Shown here one piece after another: positions 1 to 10,593 of a stretch of 64,000 nt of DNA. The notes below the pieces were generated by a model, which saw only the letters and a program-made list of their open reading frames with translations, had not been told where the DNA came from and did no database searches. The translations under genes were made by a program, and so were the position numbers. This DNA comes from Buxus sempervirens (taxonomy: Eukaryota > Streptophyta > Magnoliopsida > Buxales > Buxaceae), in assembly GCA_947561395.2 (NCBI GenBank), contig OX387183.1, forward strand, positions 15,923,402 to 15,987,401, read 5' to 3'. Each line of letters starts with the position of its first letter. Positions within the stretch are counted from its first letter, which is position 1.

Positions 1-788
1 GCCATTCTTGCTCCTCTTCCAAACATCATCAAATCTTTCCCTCTTTGATTTCTCCTTTGTTCCAATTCAACAGCGGCAGCATGCCGCTCTTGGTCAACAC
101 CTAATCCCGTAAGTGATCTTGGACTTTCAATGGTATGATTTATCTTGTCTCCCATTAGCTCCGTAGTTTAATCAATAATTTTTCATCCTGGCAGGAACTA
201 TTAGCATCTGTTCCTTATCCAGTTTTCTTCTCACCATCAGGTATGCCATTTCCTCCCATCCAATTGCAGCAAGTATAGAATGAATTCTTGTTGTGGAAAA
301 ATTCCAATCGGCCATTTGGGTTTAGTGCATGCTGAAAATTATTGCTATCTCTCTTTTGCCTGATTTTAATGCCTAATCCGATTGTTCACCACTTGCACAA
401 TAAAATTGATTTGACATTGTTAGAAAATCTTTAGATCACTCTTTCCAACAATTAAGACTACCTGTTTTTGTGGAGCTTGTTTACTGAAACTGCAACCTTG
501 TAATAAACTGCTCTTCTTGCACTTTGATTTTTCTTTGATAATCCTAGGAATTTTTTCTGCTTTCTTATCGTTGCATTTTGATGATTATTGAAACAAGCTT
601 TCCATACACCCTTTGTGACTTTACTGACATCAAATGCATCCCCACACATTTCTGTGCTTGACTTGAGTCTTTCACTTCCCAGAAAACTTTGAACTAAAAC
701 AAAGAACAAAAGCAAGATTAAAATTCTCAATAAAACATCCAAGATATAATCAGACATAAATTCATAAACACTTCCCTATTGCCTGTAG
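1..788 (+). other. Upstream/leader region of the plus-strand PMD gene; no coding gene recognised
   Basis: No recognisable protein domain is visible. The stretch is T-rich and contains possible splice signals (for example a CCCGTAAGTG donor near 106-115 and CAG acceptors near 195 and 238), so it may hold non-coding leader exons of the PMD gene that starts at 789. The one longer minus-strand reading frame here (458-757) has no family resemblance and lies across intron-like sequence, so I did not call it. Its counterpart upstream of the minus-strand PMD copy, beyond 63202, holds CACTA transposase-like exons on the other strand, and I see nothing similar here. Confidence 0.3.
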
Positions 789-3733
789 ATGGCTAGAGGT
801 CATTCTCGTGTGCGAGAGGAGGTTGATCCAGCTAATCGGCCTTCTTCCTCATGAGCTAGCATCGATTCTGATCAGAGTGCCACCCTATTTGAGCCAATGG
901 ATGATTCCAGAGAGAGTTCTGGAGAGGGTTCTGCCGAGGTAGGCCACTTATTCTCTCTTTTTTTCCCTTCCTCTTCTTTCTCCTTAAACAAACTTTCACC
1001 CTTTCTCTTTTGACTTTAGCCCATTGCGGCTCCCAGTTGAGGTCGGGGTCGCGGCCGAGAGAGAGGCCGTGGTAGAGAGAAAGGCGGTGGTGGAGGCCGA
1101 GGCCAAGATGGAGCTTCAGATCAGGCTTAGGAGGACATTGCTTCAGACTTCCGCTTAGAGCTCTCCGAGGAGTTGAGGGTGTCTGTTCAGGACACAAAGC
1201 TCCTTAGTGGTTTGGATCGCCATCCCTCCATGTGTGTCAGGGCCGATGTTCCTCTTCCATATCCTCATTCTCACCTACGAGGCAGTTGGAGGAGGTTCAG
1301 CGAGCTGGTTCAGATGCTTTCTCCTGCACTTAGACGTGAGTTCATCGGTGTCGCTTCGACCACTTCCTCCTGATTCCATCATTCCGAGCTGACCGCCCTC
1401 TTGTCTATGCCATGATGGAGCGATACTTCCCCGATACGCAGTCCTTTCATTTGCCAGATGTTAAGCTTGGGATCCGTTCCTCTGATTTCGTTATGATCAC
1501 TGGCATCCCTCTGGTGGGGCGGACTATTGTGATGGATCGGCCTTCCAATGCAGATATCGGCTCTATCCTGGGATATGCAGCCTTACTCGACGATGCTTGG
1601 GATGGGAGGAGCGGCCAACTCTCTATCAACTGGCTGTGTCGTAGCCTTATTGATCACTTTGATGGGAGGCATGCGACCCTTACTGCAGAGGATAGGGACT
1701 TTGCACCTATTTTTCGGCATAATTTCTTGCTGATGCTCGGGAGTTGCTTCTTCCAGGAGGACACAACTACAGTTAGTCCTATCTTCTTAGATGCCCTGAG
1801 AGACTTCCGCCAGACCAGGCAGCTGGCATGGGGTTGGCTCATATACGGGACTATCTTGGCTAGACTATGCCGAGCAATCCGTGGTTTGGCCACTCCGAGA
1901 GGAGATGGTGTTAGCTGCCGATTCTTCTGGCAGATATTACAGGTACTGAATGCATTTATTTTATTCCCAAAATTCTATCTTTCCGCCCCTGACTGGTTTC
2001 TCTTTTTCCAGATATTCATGTACACTTACATGACCTATTTTCGTCCATCCCCGGTGCCTAACGCTAATGAGTTCCCCGTAGCCATACGGTGGTCCGTGCT
2101 TGATAAGGTTGCCGATAAGAGTCATTCCCATTCAGCTCAGGTTCATCTGAACTGTGCCCAACGATCCAATGTAAAATTCCTTAACCCTTCATCTCTTGTC
2201 TCTTTCTTTCATGCCTTGTTTATTCCTGACATTATTCTTCTTCTTCGCAGATCTTGTTGGCCCGCTTTGAGGATGTGGATGACAGGGTTGCACATGAGCT
2301 TATAGTACATGACGCTTTTGATCGAGATCTCCAACACCAGCCCTACCAGTGCTTCCTTGGGAGGCTTGGAAGGGTTATGTATCTAAGCGAGTGATTGTAC
2401 TATCATTACACTGGCGTACCTCGTATTCCAGTTCCTCCTCCTCCTGTTGGTCCTACCATCCTCCTACCTGGGTTTGATGTTGACCAGTTTGATCAATGGG
2501 AGGATGTAGAGGGACTCACGGTAGTCGGGGACTACGATGAGTGGATCAGGAGGGTGCCTGATGGATCGACCTACTCGGGTTGGAGTGACCGAGATTAGCG
2601 GGATCTACATCTGAGTTCATGACGACACTGTAAGTTTATTCTTGCCTCTTCCATCTTATTTCTTTCAACTCAGTATTTATGACTTTAACCCCCTTTTTCA
2701 TTGGCAGGTAGAGGGGTTGAATGCTCTGGGGGACCGGTTTCAGAGCCAGCGGGCAGCAGTTGATGATTTGATTGCTGAGCATGATGCGACAGTGACTCAG
2801 AGAGATGCTCGGATCAGAGAACTGGAGGCTCTGATCGTAGAGAGGGACAGCCGCATCTTAGACTTGGAGGTTGAGCTTGGGACTAGACAGGTATCTAGTT
2901 TTCTCTATCCTTATTTCTCCTTTCTGTATTTCCATGCCATTTTGACAGGGACTGCTTTCAGTTTTGCAGGCTTATCCACGGAGTCCAGCTCATGCCCATG
3001 ATCAGGTTTGCCTCCTTTAGAATTTTGGTATCCTTCATTTCTGCAAATTGATATTGATTCTTATCCATTTGTGATTTTCAGGAGTTCAACCATCCAAGCC
3101 CTTCTTCCTCCGTGGGTACTGCCTTGGGTACGGCGGATATTGATGATGTCCCTGCTGTGCTAGACCCTCCAGTTCATGTTTCATATCTAGTTCGTGTTGC
3201 TGATCCCGATGACATCCCAGCCGCTGTTCCTGACTCCATCTCATTTCCTACTCCTGCTTCTACCGCAAATCCTGCCGGTGCATCTCCTCCCGTGACCGTT
3301 CCTGATTCTATGGTCCTTGCTATTGATACCCCTGGCAAGCTTGCTTCAGTTTCACTTCTTTAATTGATCATGGTGTTTCAGCTTCTGACTTTACTTCTAT
3401 TAAACCAGATGTCCCTGTCCCTGCTACTGTGGAGGCTTCTGGAGCTATGGGAGCTGAGGCTACTTTGACTGAGGATCAAGAGGCATCCGTTCCTCCAGTT
3501 GAGCCTGCTCCTGTTGAGCCTAAGGCCTCTATATCGGATTCTACTCCTATGTGCCCATTCCCTGACAACTCCGCTTACAACTATACGTACCAGATTCAGT
3601 CCATTCTGGGCCGGGGGAGCACTGCGCTGCTGAGCGTATTCTGACACATGTTTTCAGGCGCCAGCAACCCCGAGGCAAAGGCCGTAGCAGAGGACGCAGC
3701 AGAGGACGCGGGGATGGACGTGCAGAGAGATAG
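789..3733 (+). pseudogene. Plant mobile domain (PMD) gene, decayed, plus-strand copy
   Basis: Probable exons are 789-938, 1020-1942, 2012-2170, 2251-2629, 2708-2890, 2970-3005 and 3082-3733, nearly all with GT-AG borders. In order they encode a short acidic/Ser-rich N-terminus, an Arg-Gly-rich stretch (about 1035-1110), a PMD-like domain (about 1150-1942; visible motifs include FHLPDVKLGI, followed by a WLxxHFD-like segment and the LARLCRAIRGL helix), a coiled coil (2708-2890) with repeated Arg/Glu/Asp heptads, a Pro/Val/Asp-rich tail, and an Arg-Gly-rich C-terminus ending at a stop at 3731-3733. PMD proteins (MAIN/MAIL1 relatives) are known to occur both as plant genes and inside transposable elements. 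In-frame stops at 852 and near 1037, 1127 and 2392, plus a frameshift before 1412, mark it as a pseudogene. The minus-strand copy at 55310-63202 has the same domain order. The call rests on motif reading without an alignment. Confidence 0.7.
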
Positions 3734-3924
3734 TAGATTAGGACATCTTGTATACTGACAGTATCTCTATAAAAATGAATTTTATATATAAAGAAACTTG
3801 ACATTCATTGCTCCTCATTATCCTGCTCTTTCTTTCCAATTTTTTATGGTTATGAAATGTACACATGTAATACAGGGAATTTTTTCGAATTTTTCATGCT
3901 TTTCTCTCTCTTTTTTTTCTTTTT

Positions 3925-4112
3925 TTGCATGTATCCGAAATATTAAGTCGGCAAATGCAACAACTATTTGTATCCAAAATAACATTTCAGATACATATAC
4001 TATTGCTTGTATCCGAAATAAGATTTCGGATACACATAATACCATTTGTATCCGAAATACCTTGTCGGATATGAAGGACATTATTTGTATCCAAACTGAG
4101 ATTTTGGATACA
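3925..4112. repeat. Array of five short inverted repeats upstream of the DUF7745 gene
   Basis: Five consecutive hairpin-forming units are visible. The best is TGTATCCGAAAT (4008-4019) with its exact complement at 4023-4034. Others pair TATCCGA 4049-4055 with 4065-4071, TGTATCCAAA 4086-4095 with 4103-4112, and TGTATC 3969-3974 with 3990-3995. The first (3925-3960) is imperfect. The array ends ten bases before a TATA box. The same stem type recurs in the Tat LTRs T1, T3 and T4. It is not CRISPR: there are no constant-length spacers and the stems vary. Confidence 0.75.
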
Positions 4113-4121
4113 CTTAAGCAG

Positions 4122-4130
4122 TATATAAAA
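4122..4130 (+). promoter_or_regulatory. Probable TATA box of the plus-strand DUF7745 gene
   Basis: TATATAAAA lies about 110 bases upstream of the ATG at 4242 and directly after the inverted-repeat array at 3925-4112. This position fits a plant core promoter. Confidence 0.55.
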
Positions 4131-4241
4131 TAGCAGTATCTCGGGATGTGCGTCATTGTGACGAATTTTTGGGTTTAGAAAACTCCCTTTCTTCATTTTT
4201 TTCTCCTTCCCCTTGCTTCTAACAAGTTCCATTTATCCCTA

Positions 4242-5113
4242 ATGGCCTCCGAATCATCTTCCGCCCCGTTTTCTTCTGCCACTGAAGCCTCCCCTGCAAA
4301 ACAACCCTTTAGATAATCTCACTAGATACAATATTGTAGATTCCTTCGACAATAGATGGGTTAACTCCATGACCCTTGAAGAGGGCATCAAGTGGGATTC
4401 TACCAACTTGGGTCACATCCTACTCATCCCTACCATCCCCTTCAAATGGGAAATCATTAAGGCCTTGATTGGACACTGGGAACCTCAGTTAGATCTCTTT
4501 AGATTTGGTGATAAAGAGATGACCCCTACAGTTGAGGAGATTGAAACAATCCTTAGCTTGATGTTCTCAGTGAAAGTGGTGAACCCGCCTCTTAAGCCTA
4601 CCTACAAAAAGGAAGCTTCCACTTTTTTGGGCATAGGGAAGAAGGACCTAGGAGACTCTAACACCCTACTGACCCTGTCCAAGACTTTTTTAACTGAAAA
4701 ACTCCTAAGGGGTGAAGACCGGTAGGCCCGATTTAATGCCTTGACCTTGATAGTGGTCAACCAATTACTCTTTCCACGAGGTGACGACGAGGTTGACTTG
4801 GCTCTCATTTCAGTCATATGCCAGGTTAAGGAGCGGGAGAGGTTGGCCCCTATGATCTTGGTAGAGATGTATCAATCCCTGACTAACTGCTATTTCAGGA
4901 AGAAGAAGCGCTTTCTCGCTTGTGCCCCTATCCTACAGGTAAAATCTCTCCCTCTTTTTTTCTTTTTTCTTTTTTTCTTTTTCTTCTTTTTTTTTTCTTT
5001 CTTTTTTCTTTTTTTCTTTTTACAACTTTCTTGTGAAGCTGAAATAAACTGAAATGCTCCCTCTTTTTGCAGCTTTGGTTACTTGACCATTTGAGTCAGA
5101 TCGAGATGATTTT
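4242..5113 (+). pseudogene. DUF7745-type gene, 5' part only, truncated by an LTR insertion
   Basis: Exon 1 runs from the ATG at 4242 to 4938. An intron with a long pyrimidine tract follows (4939-5072), and exon 2 begins at 5073 and is broken at 5113, where LTR T1 starts. The protein resembles the plant DUF7745 family: the segment around 4405-4560 contains the characteristic ALIGHWEPQ and FRFGDKEMTPTVEEI motifs, and 4741-4938 the LACAPILQ motif that leads into LWLLDHL after the intron. The start was chosen because the minus-strand copy begins with the same MAS residues. A frameshift near 4313 and a stop at about 4723 show decay. The function of DUF7745 proteins is unknown. The remaining C-terminal part (see 53179-54816) is absent from this side of the window. 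Confidence 0.65.
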
Positions 5114-5718
5114 TGCAAGCACCTCATTTTTACACCCTCGGAAGTGTCGGAAATGCAAACCCTAGCAGAAAAGTCAAACCCTGAGGGGACAAAAAGTTGA
5201 ATTTTTGATCAAATGATAATTGTCCACCTTGATTTATCTCAATGGATAGAGAATCCCGATACGGTTCCAACGCAACTGAGTTTGCTGGAATCGGAGTCCG
5301 GATAAAGGATCTGTAGGCCAGTCAAACTTGAGGGGGAGCAGAAATTGACTTTCTGCTAAACCAAAAATCAAGTGCTTAACCCTGCCCCAATAAATAGAGG
5401 ACTCCGATACGGTTCTAACGCAATTGAATTTGCCCAAATCGGAGTCCGGATGAAAAAGATATGAGCAGTTGAAGTTCTATGGCAGCAGTGCCGAAAACTG
5501 CACACATGGCAAAAGAGCTGCACACGTGGCAGGAGCACAGATAAATATTTCGAGGATTAATCCGTAAATATCCAAAATATGCAAAATATCTCAAGGATTG
5601 AACTGAAAATGCGCAGGGGCAATCTGCGATTATCTTAAGTGTCAAATCGGTCAAATCAGTCAAATCAAAGGGCAAATCTGTAAATATCCTTTTTGTATCG
5701 GACCACATGTCTTTCTTC

Positions 5719-5945
5719 ATATCCGAAATTATATTTCAGATACAAAGGATTCACCCACGAGATTCACACAGATTTTCCAACAGATTCACTGACAAAATTA
5801 ATTTTTGAAATAATTATGTTTTGTATCCGACATTTAATGTTAGATACAAAAGGAACATAGTGTATCTGACATTTAATGTTGGATACACACAGCATATAGT
5901 GTATCTGACATTTAATGTCCGATACAAAATTTTCTCTATAAATAG
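5719..5945 (+). promoter_or_regulatory. Hairpin cluster and TATA box of LTR T1
   Basis: Four inverted repeats lie just upstream of CTATAAATA (5937-5945). They pair 5719-5728 with 5733-5742, TTTGTATC 5820-5827 with 5843-5850, TGTATC 5861-5866 with 5882-5887, and TGTATC 5900-5905 with 5921-5926. The last three also pair an inner ACATT with AATGT. The arrangement is the same as upstream of the DUF7745 TATA box at 4122. Confidence 0.7.
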
Positions 5946-7446
5946 GCCAGCAACCCCCCTGGCCGAGGGTTGCTGGCCTTTCCCCCATTCTTGCCCTCCC
6001 CAACCAGTTCAAACCTCCCTCTTTTCACCCTCCTTTGCCTCTACACCCCCATACATTATTCTAAGACATTTTTACCCCTCTCCTACCCTTTCCCCACCAT
6101 TGTTAAGCAAGAAGAAGGAGGAGGAAGCTGCTGTTGCTGCTGGAAAGGAACCCTCCAGCCATTGTTTGAGCTTCAAGAGGATCCCCACACCACACTCCAG
6201 GGTCTGAGATACCCAAGGTAATGTCCTCCATCACTTCTTACACTACATATGTGAGAATGAATGGGTTTTATGATGATTAGAAGGCGTTGCTTCTTCCACA
6301 CTTAAATCAGTTTGTTCCAAGTGATTTGCATGTGCTTTGCTTTAGTTTTCATGGCATGGATGTCTCTAAAGGTGAGGGAGACCATACGTATGGCCTTAAG
6401 GGAGGCGGAGAGGTCTCTTTTACATACTTTCGGGCATTCTCTTAGTTGCTAGCTTGCATGTTTGTGTTTCTTTAAAGAGGGAGCCTGTTCTCTCATGCTT
6501 GATCATCTTTTGTACCCCCATGTAAACCCCCTTCTCTTTCCTTTCTTTGAATGCTCTCGGGTTATACATGAAGTGTGGGTTCAGATTTTGCTAGAAGTCG
6601 TAGGGGATACATGCTAATTCATTTCTGTGTTCTTTGTGCATACATATGGTCTTGCTGATTTCATTTTATACGTATGTGGGTTTGTTTCACCAACTTCATG
6701 GATGAGGATCCCTTTCTCCACCCCTATTTTTTACAATTTCCAGCATGCTAACATGTCCCCCAACCCCCTTTAGTAGTTGCTGTTTCAGCACGCTCATGTA
6801 CCCACACATGCCCTAAGCCTCACTCACAAACCTCATGCATGAAAGGTGCCTTTCCCACTTCTTTTTATGGTTATCTCCAGCCCACTGATCATATGTTCCC
6901 CTTTAGTATAGCCACTGCTCTACATTCCTGCATCATGTTCATTTTCTTTAGTACACTTGTGTGATATGCCTCCTTAATCACCAACTTGAATTCATGCACT
7001 CACACTTCCTATCCTTAGCATGCATGTTAAGATGTTGTCCATTCATGTCACCATCTTCTTTTGGCATGAGTTTGAGCTCACATGCCTTGGTCCATATGCA
7101 TGGTGTGTGCCAGAACATGAATGGTAAGTTTCTTGGACTCAAGCATATCTTAGTCTTTGATTGATTGCATTTTGAGCTTGCCGGTATGAGGTTCATGTAA
7201 GACCAGAACAGGGACACCCCGGTCCTTGTTTTATCTTTATTCATGTTCCAAATGGGAGGGGAACAACTCTCCTTGCCTCCCCCCTTCTCTCTTTGTCGCA
7301 AAAAAGCCCAATAGAGACCAAAATGGGGTCTTTCCCATCCCTCTGAACCACTGTGGGCCCACACAGAGGCCCACACATTGCTGGGACTCCACTAGAAGTC
7401 CAGAAATCCAAACCCATTGCAGAAATCCCAAAAAACCATGTTTTGA

Positions 7447-7593
7447 GCTGATCCGACAACTTAGGTCGGATCAGCATGCTCTGTTGTGTAGCCGAAATTG
7501 GATTTAGGCTACACTATTTTTCTTGTGTGGCCGAAATCTAATTTCGGCTACATTGTGTTGTTGGTGTATTCGAAAATCAATTTCGGATACACC
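7447..7593. repeat. Second inverted-repeat cluster in LTR T1
   Basis: There are four hairpins: a perfect 11-bp stem GCTGATCCGAC (7447-7457) with 7465-7475, GTGTAGCC 7486-7493 with 7507-7514, GTGTGGCCGAAAT 7525-7537 with 7541-7553, and GGTGTAT 7563-7569 with 7587-7593. Stem sequences differ between neighbours, mostly with matching changes in both arms. The cluster lies downstream of the TATA box, so it would be transcribed. LTR T3 has the equivalent cluster at 46969-47075. Confidence 0.7.
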
Positions 7594-8210
7594 CTGCAGT
7601 TTCTGATTTTGGGGTTTTCTGCCCCTTTGCCGATTTCGCAACTTGTTTCAATTAAACCGACCAAGCCAACAGGAACCGGAAACCCAAAATGGGACTTGGA
7701 CCACCGGTCCAACCAGATTCATTTGTGGGCCTTCCAACAGGGCCCACCCAGCACAATGGATCCACTTGAACATAAATAAGAGAATTAAGCCAAATGATCA
7801 GGCTACACCATTCGAGGCCCACTAATAGGCCCAGTTCGGGATATGCATCTTTAGAATAAGTTGTGGTTTGGCCGAGACAACGGGCCAGGGCCTATCGAGC
7901 TCGCCAAGCCCATTAAACCAACAAGGGTTCTCTATCCCAGTCACTTCCAAGTGGCTAAAACATATCAGTTTTCCAACCTCGGGGTCTCTTCCCTTGTTGC
8001 TTTTAAGCAACTAAACCAGATCAGAAACCCGGTCTCAATTTGACCATGGCAAAGAGGAAATTTGCATAAGAATCTGCAAACAAGTTCTCACAAAAAAAAT
8101 GAATTCAGTTAAATGTCAATAAATTGCACTAATGCTTGTCAAATGATCAAACAGGTACCAAAATTGCTCCCAAGAGCCTTTACTTGCTGAGATCATGTAG
8201 AAAACTCGAT

Positions 8211-9308
8211 ATGGATGCACAAGGAAATAAGGTGCCGCCAGTTCAACATCTAGCTGAGTCCAGTAAAGACCAAGTGATCAATGACCTAATGCTCAAGGTT
8301 GAAACCATGGTAACATTGATCCAGTCTCTTCTTGCAGAAATCAGGGGCTTGAAGCAAATTCCGCCGGTCATTCATGTCGCTCCACAGCAACCGCCACTAC
8401 CACCACAACAAGCAGAAGTGCCAGTTGCGCCATTACCACCATTCCAAGCACACCCAGCACTAGTAGCGCCACCTCCTCCACTACAGCCAGCTGCACCACT
8501 CGTACCACCTGCAGTAATTCCTGGCTACCCTGTTCAACAACCAGAATAGTTTTCACCTATGGCACCGATGCCTGCCCAGTTGGGGCAAAACGAAGAGGAC
8601 TGGTACAAGGCACAGGAAGCCCAGTTTGAGGTTCGTCTGGTGGCCATGAAAGAAGATATACTAATGCAGTTGCAGCCGAGTACGGTACAGAACGAGGCTA
8701 CACTGGAGAATCTTTGTTTCTTCTCAGACATACAACTACCACCTAAGTTCAGGTGTCCGGAACTCCACCACTTTGATGGTACAGGCTGCCCTCCGAATCA
8801 CTTAAGGTCGTATTCTGGTGACATGTGCCAATACGCGAAAGACGAAAAGATTATGGTGCAGTTCTTTCAGAAGTCATTAACTAGGGCAGCCTACTCATGG
8901 TTCTTGAGCCTTGATAAAACAAAGATTAAGACTTGGAATGACGTTGTTGTAGTATTCATCCAACAATACTGTCTGAAAAGTCAAATGGTGCAGATAAGGG
9001 CCGAACTGCAAAGGTTGTCGAAGAAGAGTCAAGAGACTATGAGAGACTATGCCAAGCGGTGGAAAGAACTAGCAGCATTGGTTCAACCCCCTTTACTGGA
9101 GCAAGAAATGATGTCCTTGTTTATCGCCTCACTGGTACGGCCATTATTTACTTTGTTACTGGGGCAGAGTTCTTCGAATTTCAATGATTTGATCCTAACA
9201 GCAGATAGAATCAAAGACGCCGTGAGAGCAGGAAAGATAAATGGTGGTGGACAGGGTACAACCGAGAGAAAGCCAATGGGAAGTCAAGGTTACAAGAATC
9301 AGGGGTAG
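8211..9308 (+). pseudogene. gag: Tat element 1: gag (capsid) region, broken
   Basis: The start ATG at 8211 is chosen because the preceding leader sequence (ATTGCTCCCAAG) matches the leader just before the gag start of element 2 (33147). Residues up to about 8546 are Pro/Ala-rich with many Q and L; a TAG stop follows at 8547-8549. The capsid-like domain runs from about 8740 to 9250, with the HHFDGTGCPPNHLRSY motif, an alpha-helical AAYSWFLSLD region and the RDYAKRWKELA segment typical of plant gypsy gag proteins. The frame ends in another stop at 9306-9308. The short stretch 8093-8210 between LTR T1 and gag looks like a strongly shortened leader, and no clear primer-binding site is left. Confidence 0.75.
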
Positions 9309-9332
9309 GAACCGAGAAGAAATGAAGGCCAA

Positions 9333-10573
9333 ATGGTCAGTTATGTGCAGCCAACACAACAGTATCGTGTGTCCCAAGGACCTACAACCACAGTACCACG
9401 AAACTTAGGGCAAATGGTGGCACCATACCAAGGACCACCCAGGAGAACTAAAGAAGAGATGGAAGCAAGGCTAAGGAGGGTGTTTATGCCACTCCCATAT
9501 TCTCCAGCAGAACTGTTACCGACACTCTTGAAGGGAGGATATGTACAGCTAAAATTGCCAAATCCCCGGATGACCATGGCAAAGAGCTACAACCCTGCAG
9601 AGCAATGTGAATACCACTCTGGAGCATCGGGGCACAGCACCAACCACTGTTGGGATCTAAGGCATGACATCCAAGACCTTATTGATCAGAAGCGTCTCAC
9701 AGTTGATCTGCCAACACAACCTGCACCAGCCCCAGCTGTCGGTGTAACCACTAACCCTCTCCCGGACCACTCCAAGGCCTCCACAAGCAAGGCAGCAAAT
9801 CACGTCAATATAAGTAGCATGCAATTTGACCCTTCTATTCTTATTGGGCAACCAGGACAAATAGTAGGATTACACACAGGCAAGAAGTGAATATTGTGGA
9901 GGAGGAAGGCAATGCAAGAAATCCCCCACATCTCCCTCGGGTGCATCTTCATCCTGAACCCAACACCGAATACCTACTTCCCTCACTTATACTCGACCTA
10001 AACCCATCTGCCCCTCCTATCCCACCACTGTACATCACCCTGAGAGACCCCGCCAACAATCCTTTCGACATAGGAAACCTTCCCATACCAAACCCCACAA
10101 GTACCCCACTTAAATCACCAACCTTGAACCTTTCAAAACTTAACCTTGAACCCCAACATATCACACAGTTCCCCTCCTTTATACCATTGACCCCGCCTAT
10201 TACCGAACCACTCCCATATATACTGAAGCTGAGGTCGACTGGATCACCCGATTTGGTCGATACGTCAACACTAACCCACCACCCGTACCCAAGGGAGAGA
10301 CAGAAGAAGAAAGAAAAAGGAGAGAAAAGGGGAAGGAAGTGGCAGTTGAGAAGCCACATACCCAGAAAGTCAAGGCTAGAGCATCTGAGGAAGAGATCAT
10401 TGACCTACACGATAGCATTCATATACCTGAGTACGACCTCTTCCAACAGCTCAACAAAGTACCAGTGCAAATCTCCATCATGCGTCTCCTCGTGGACTCT
10501 GTCAAGCACAGAGATGCATTGATGAAGGTCCTTGTAGATGCACATGTACCCAATGACACCAAGCCAGAACAGT
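9333..10573 (+). pseudogene. Tat element 1: zinc-knuckle-like motif and Pro-rich linker before protease
   Basis: This continues the polyprotein with frameshifts. A C-x2-H-x4-GH-x5-C motif (CEYHSGASGHSTNHC) is encoded around 9609-9655, as is usual in this lineage. It is followed by the conserved DLIDQKRL segment, a Pro/Leu/Thr-rich linker (9887-10340), and the segment with QLNKVPVQISIMRLL (about 10450-10500) that precedes the protease in Tat elements. The reading frame is interrupted at 10574 by the CACTA transposon and resumes at 16032 with the protease. Confidence 0.7.
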
Positions 10574-10593
10574 CACTAAAAAAATGAGGAGAA

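Larger units (their letters stand above)
5114..8092 (+). mobile_element. Tat-type LTR T1 (5' LTR position of Tat element 1)
   Basis: This 2979-bp segment starts TGCAAGCACCTC and ends TTCTCACA. The boundaries come from comparison with the Tat solo LTR T3, which has a clean target duplication and nearly the same length (2983 bp), and with T2 (2948 bp). Inside are tandem units of roughly 120-150 bp containing ATCGGAGTCCGGAT (5290-5460), a promoter-like hairpin cluster with a TATA box at 5937-5945, and a second hairpin cluster at 7447-7593. It is inserted in exon 2 of the DUF7745 gene. It is clearly diverged from T2 downstream, so the two may not come from one insertion event. Confidence 0.7.

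Noticed and set aside
458..757. Minus-strand open reading frame of 99 codons near the left edge
   Set aside because: It has no family motif, lies in intron-like T-rich sequence when read on the plus strand, and has no counterpart near the second PMD copy.
856..1197. Minus-strand open reading frame overlapping the PMD gene
   Set aside because: It is the shadow of the Arg-Gly-rich exon on the opposite strand; its Pro/Leu/His composition follows from that repeat.
3925..4112. Possible CRISPR-like array (regularly spaced palindromic repeats)
   Set aside because: The repeats are hairpins with changing stems and irregular spacing, there are no unique spacers of constant length, there are no cas genes, and the DNA is plant nuclear DNA.
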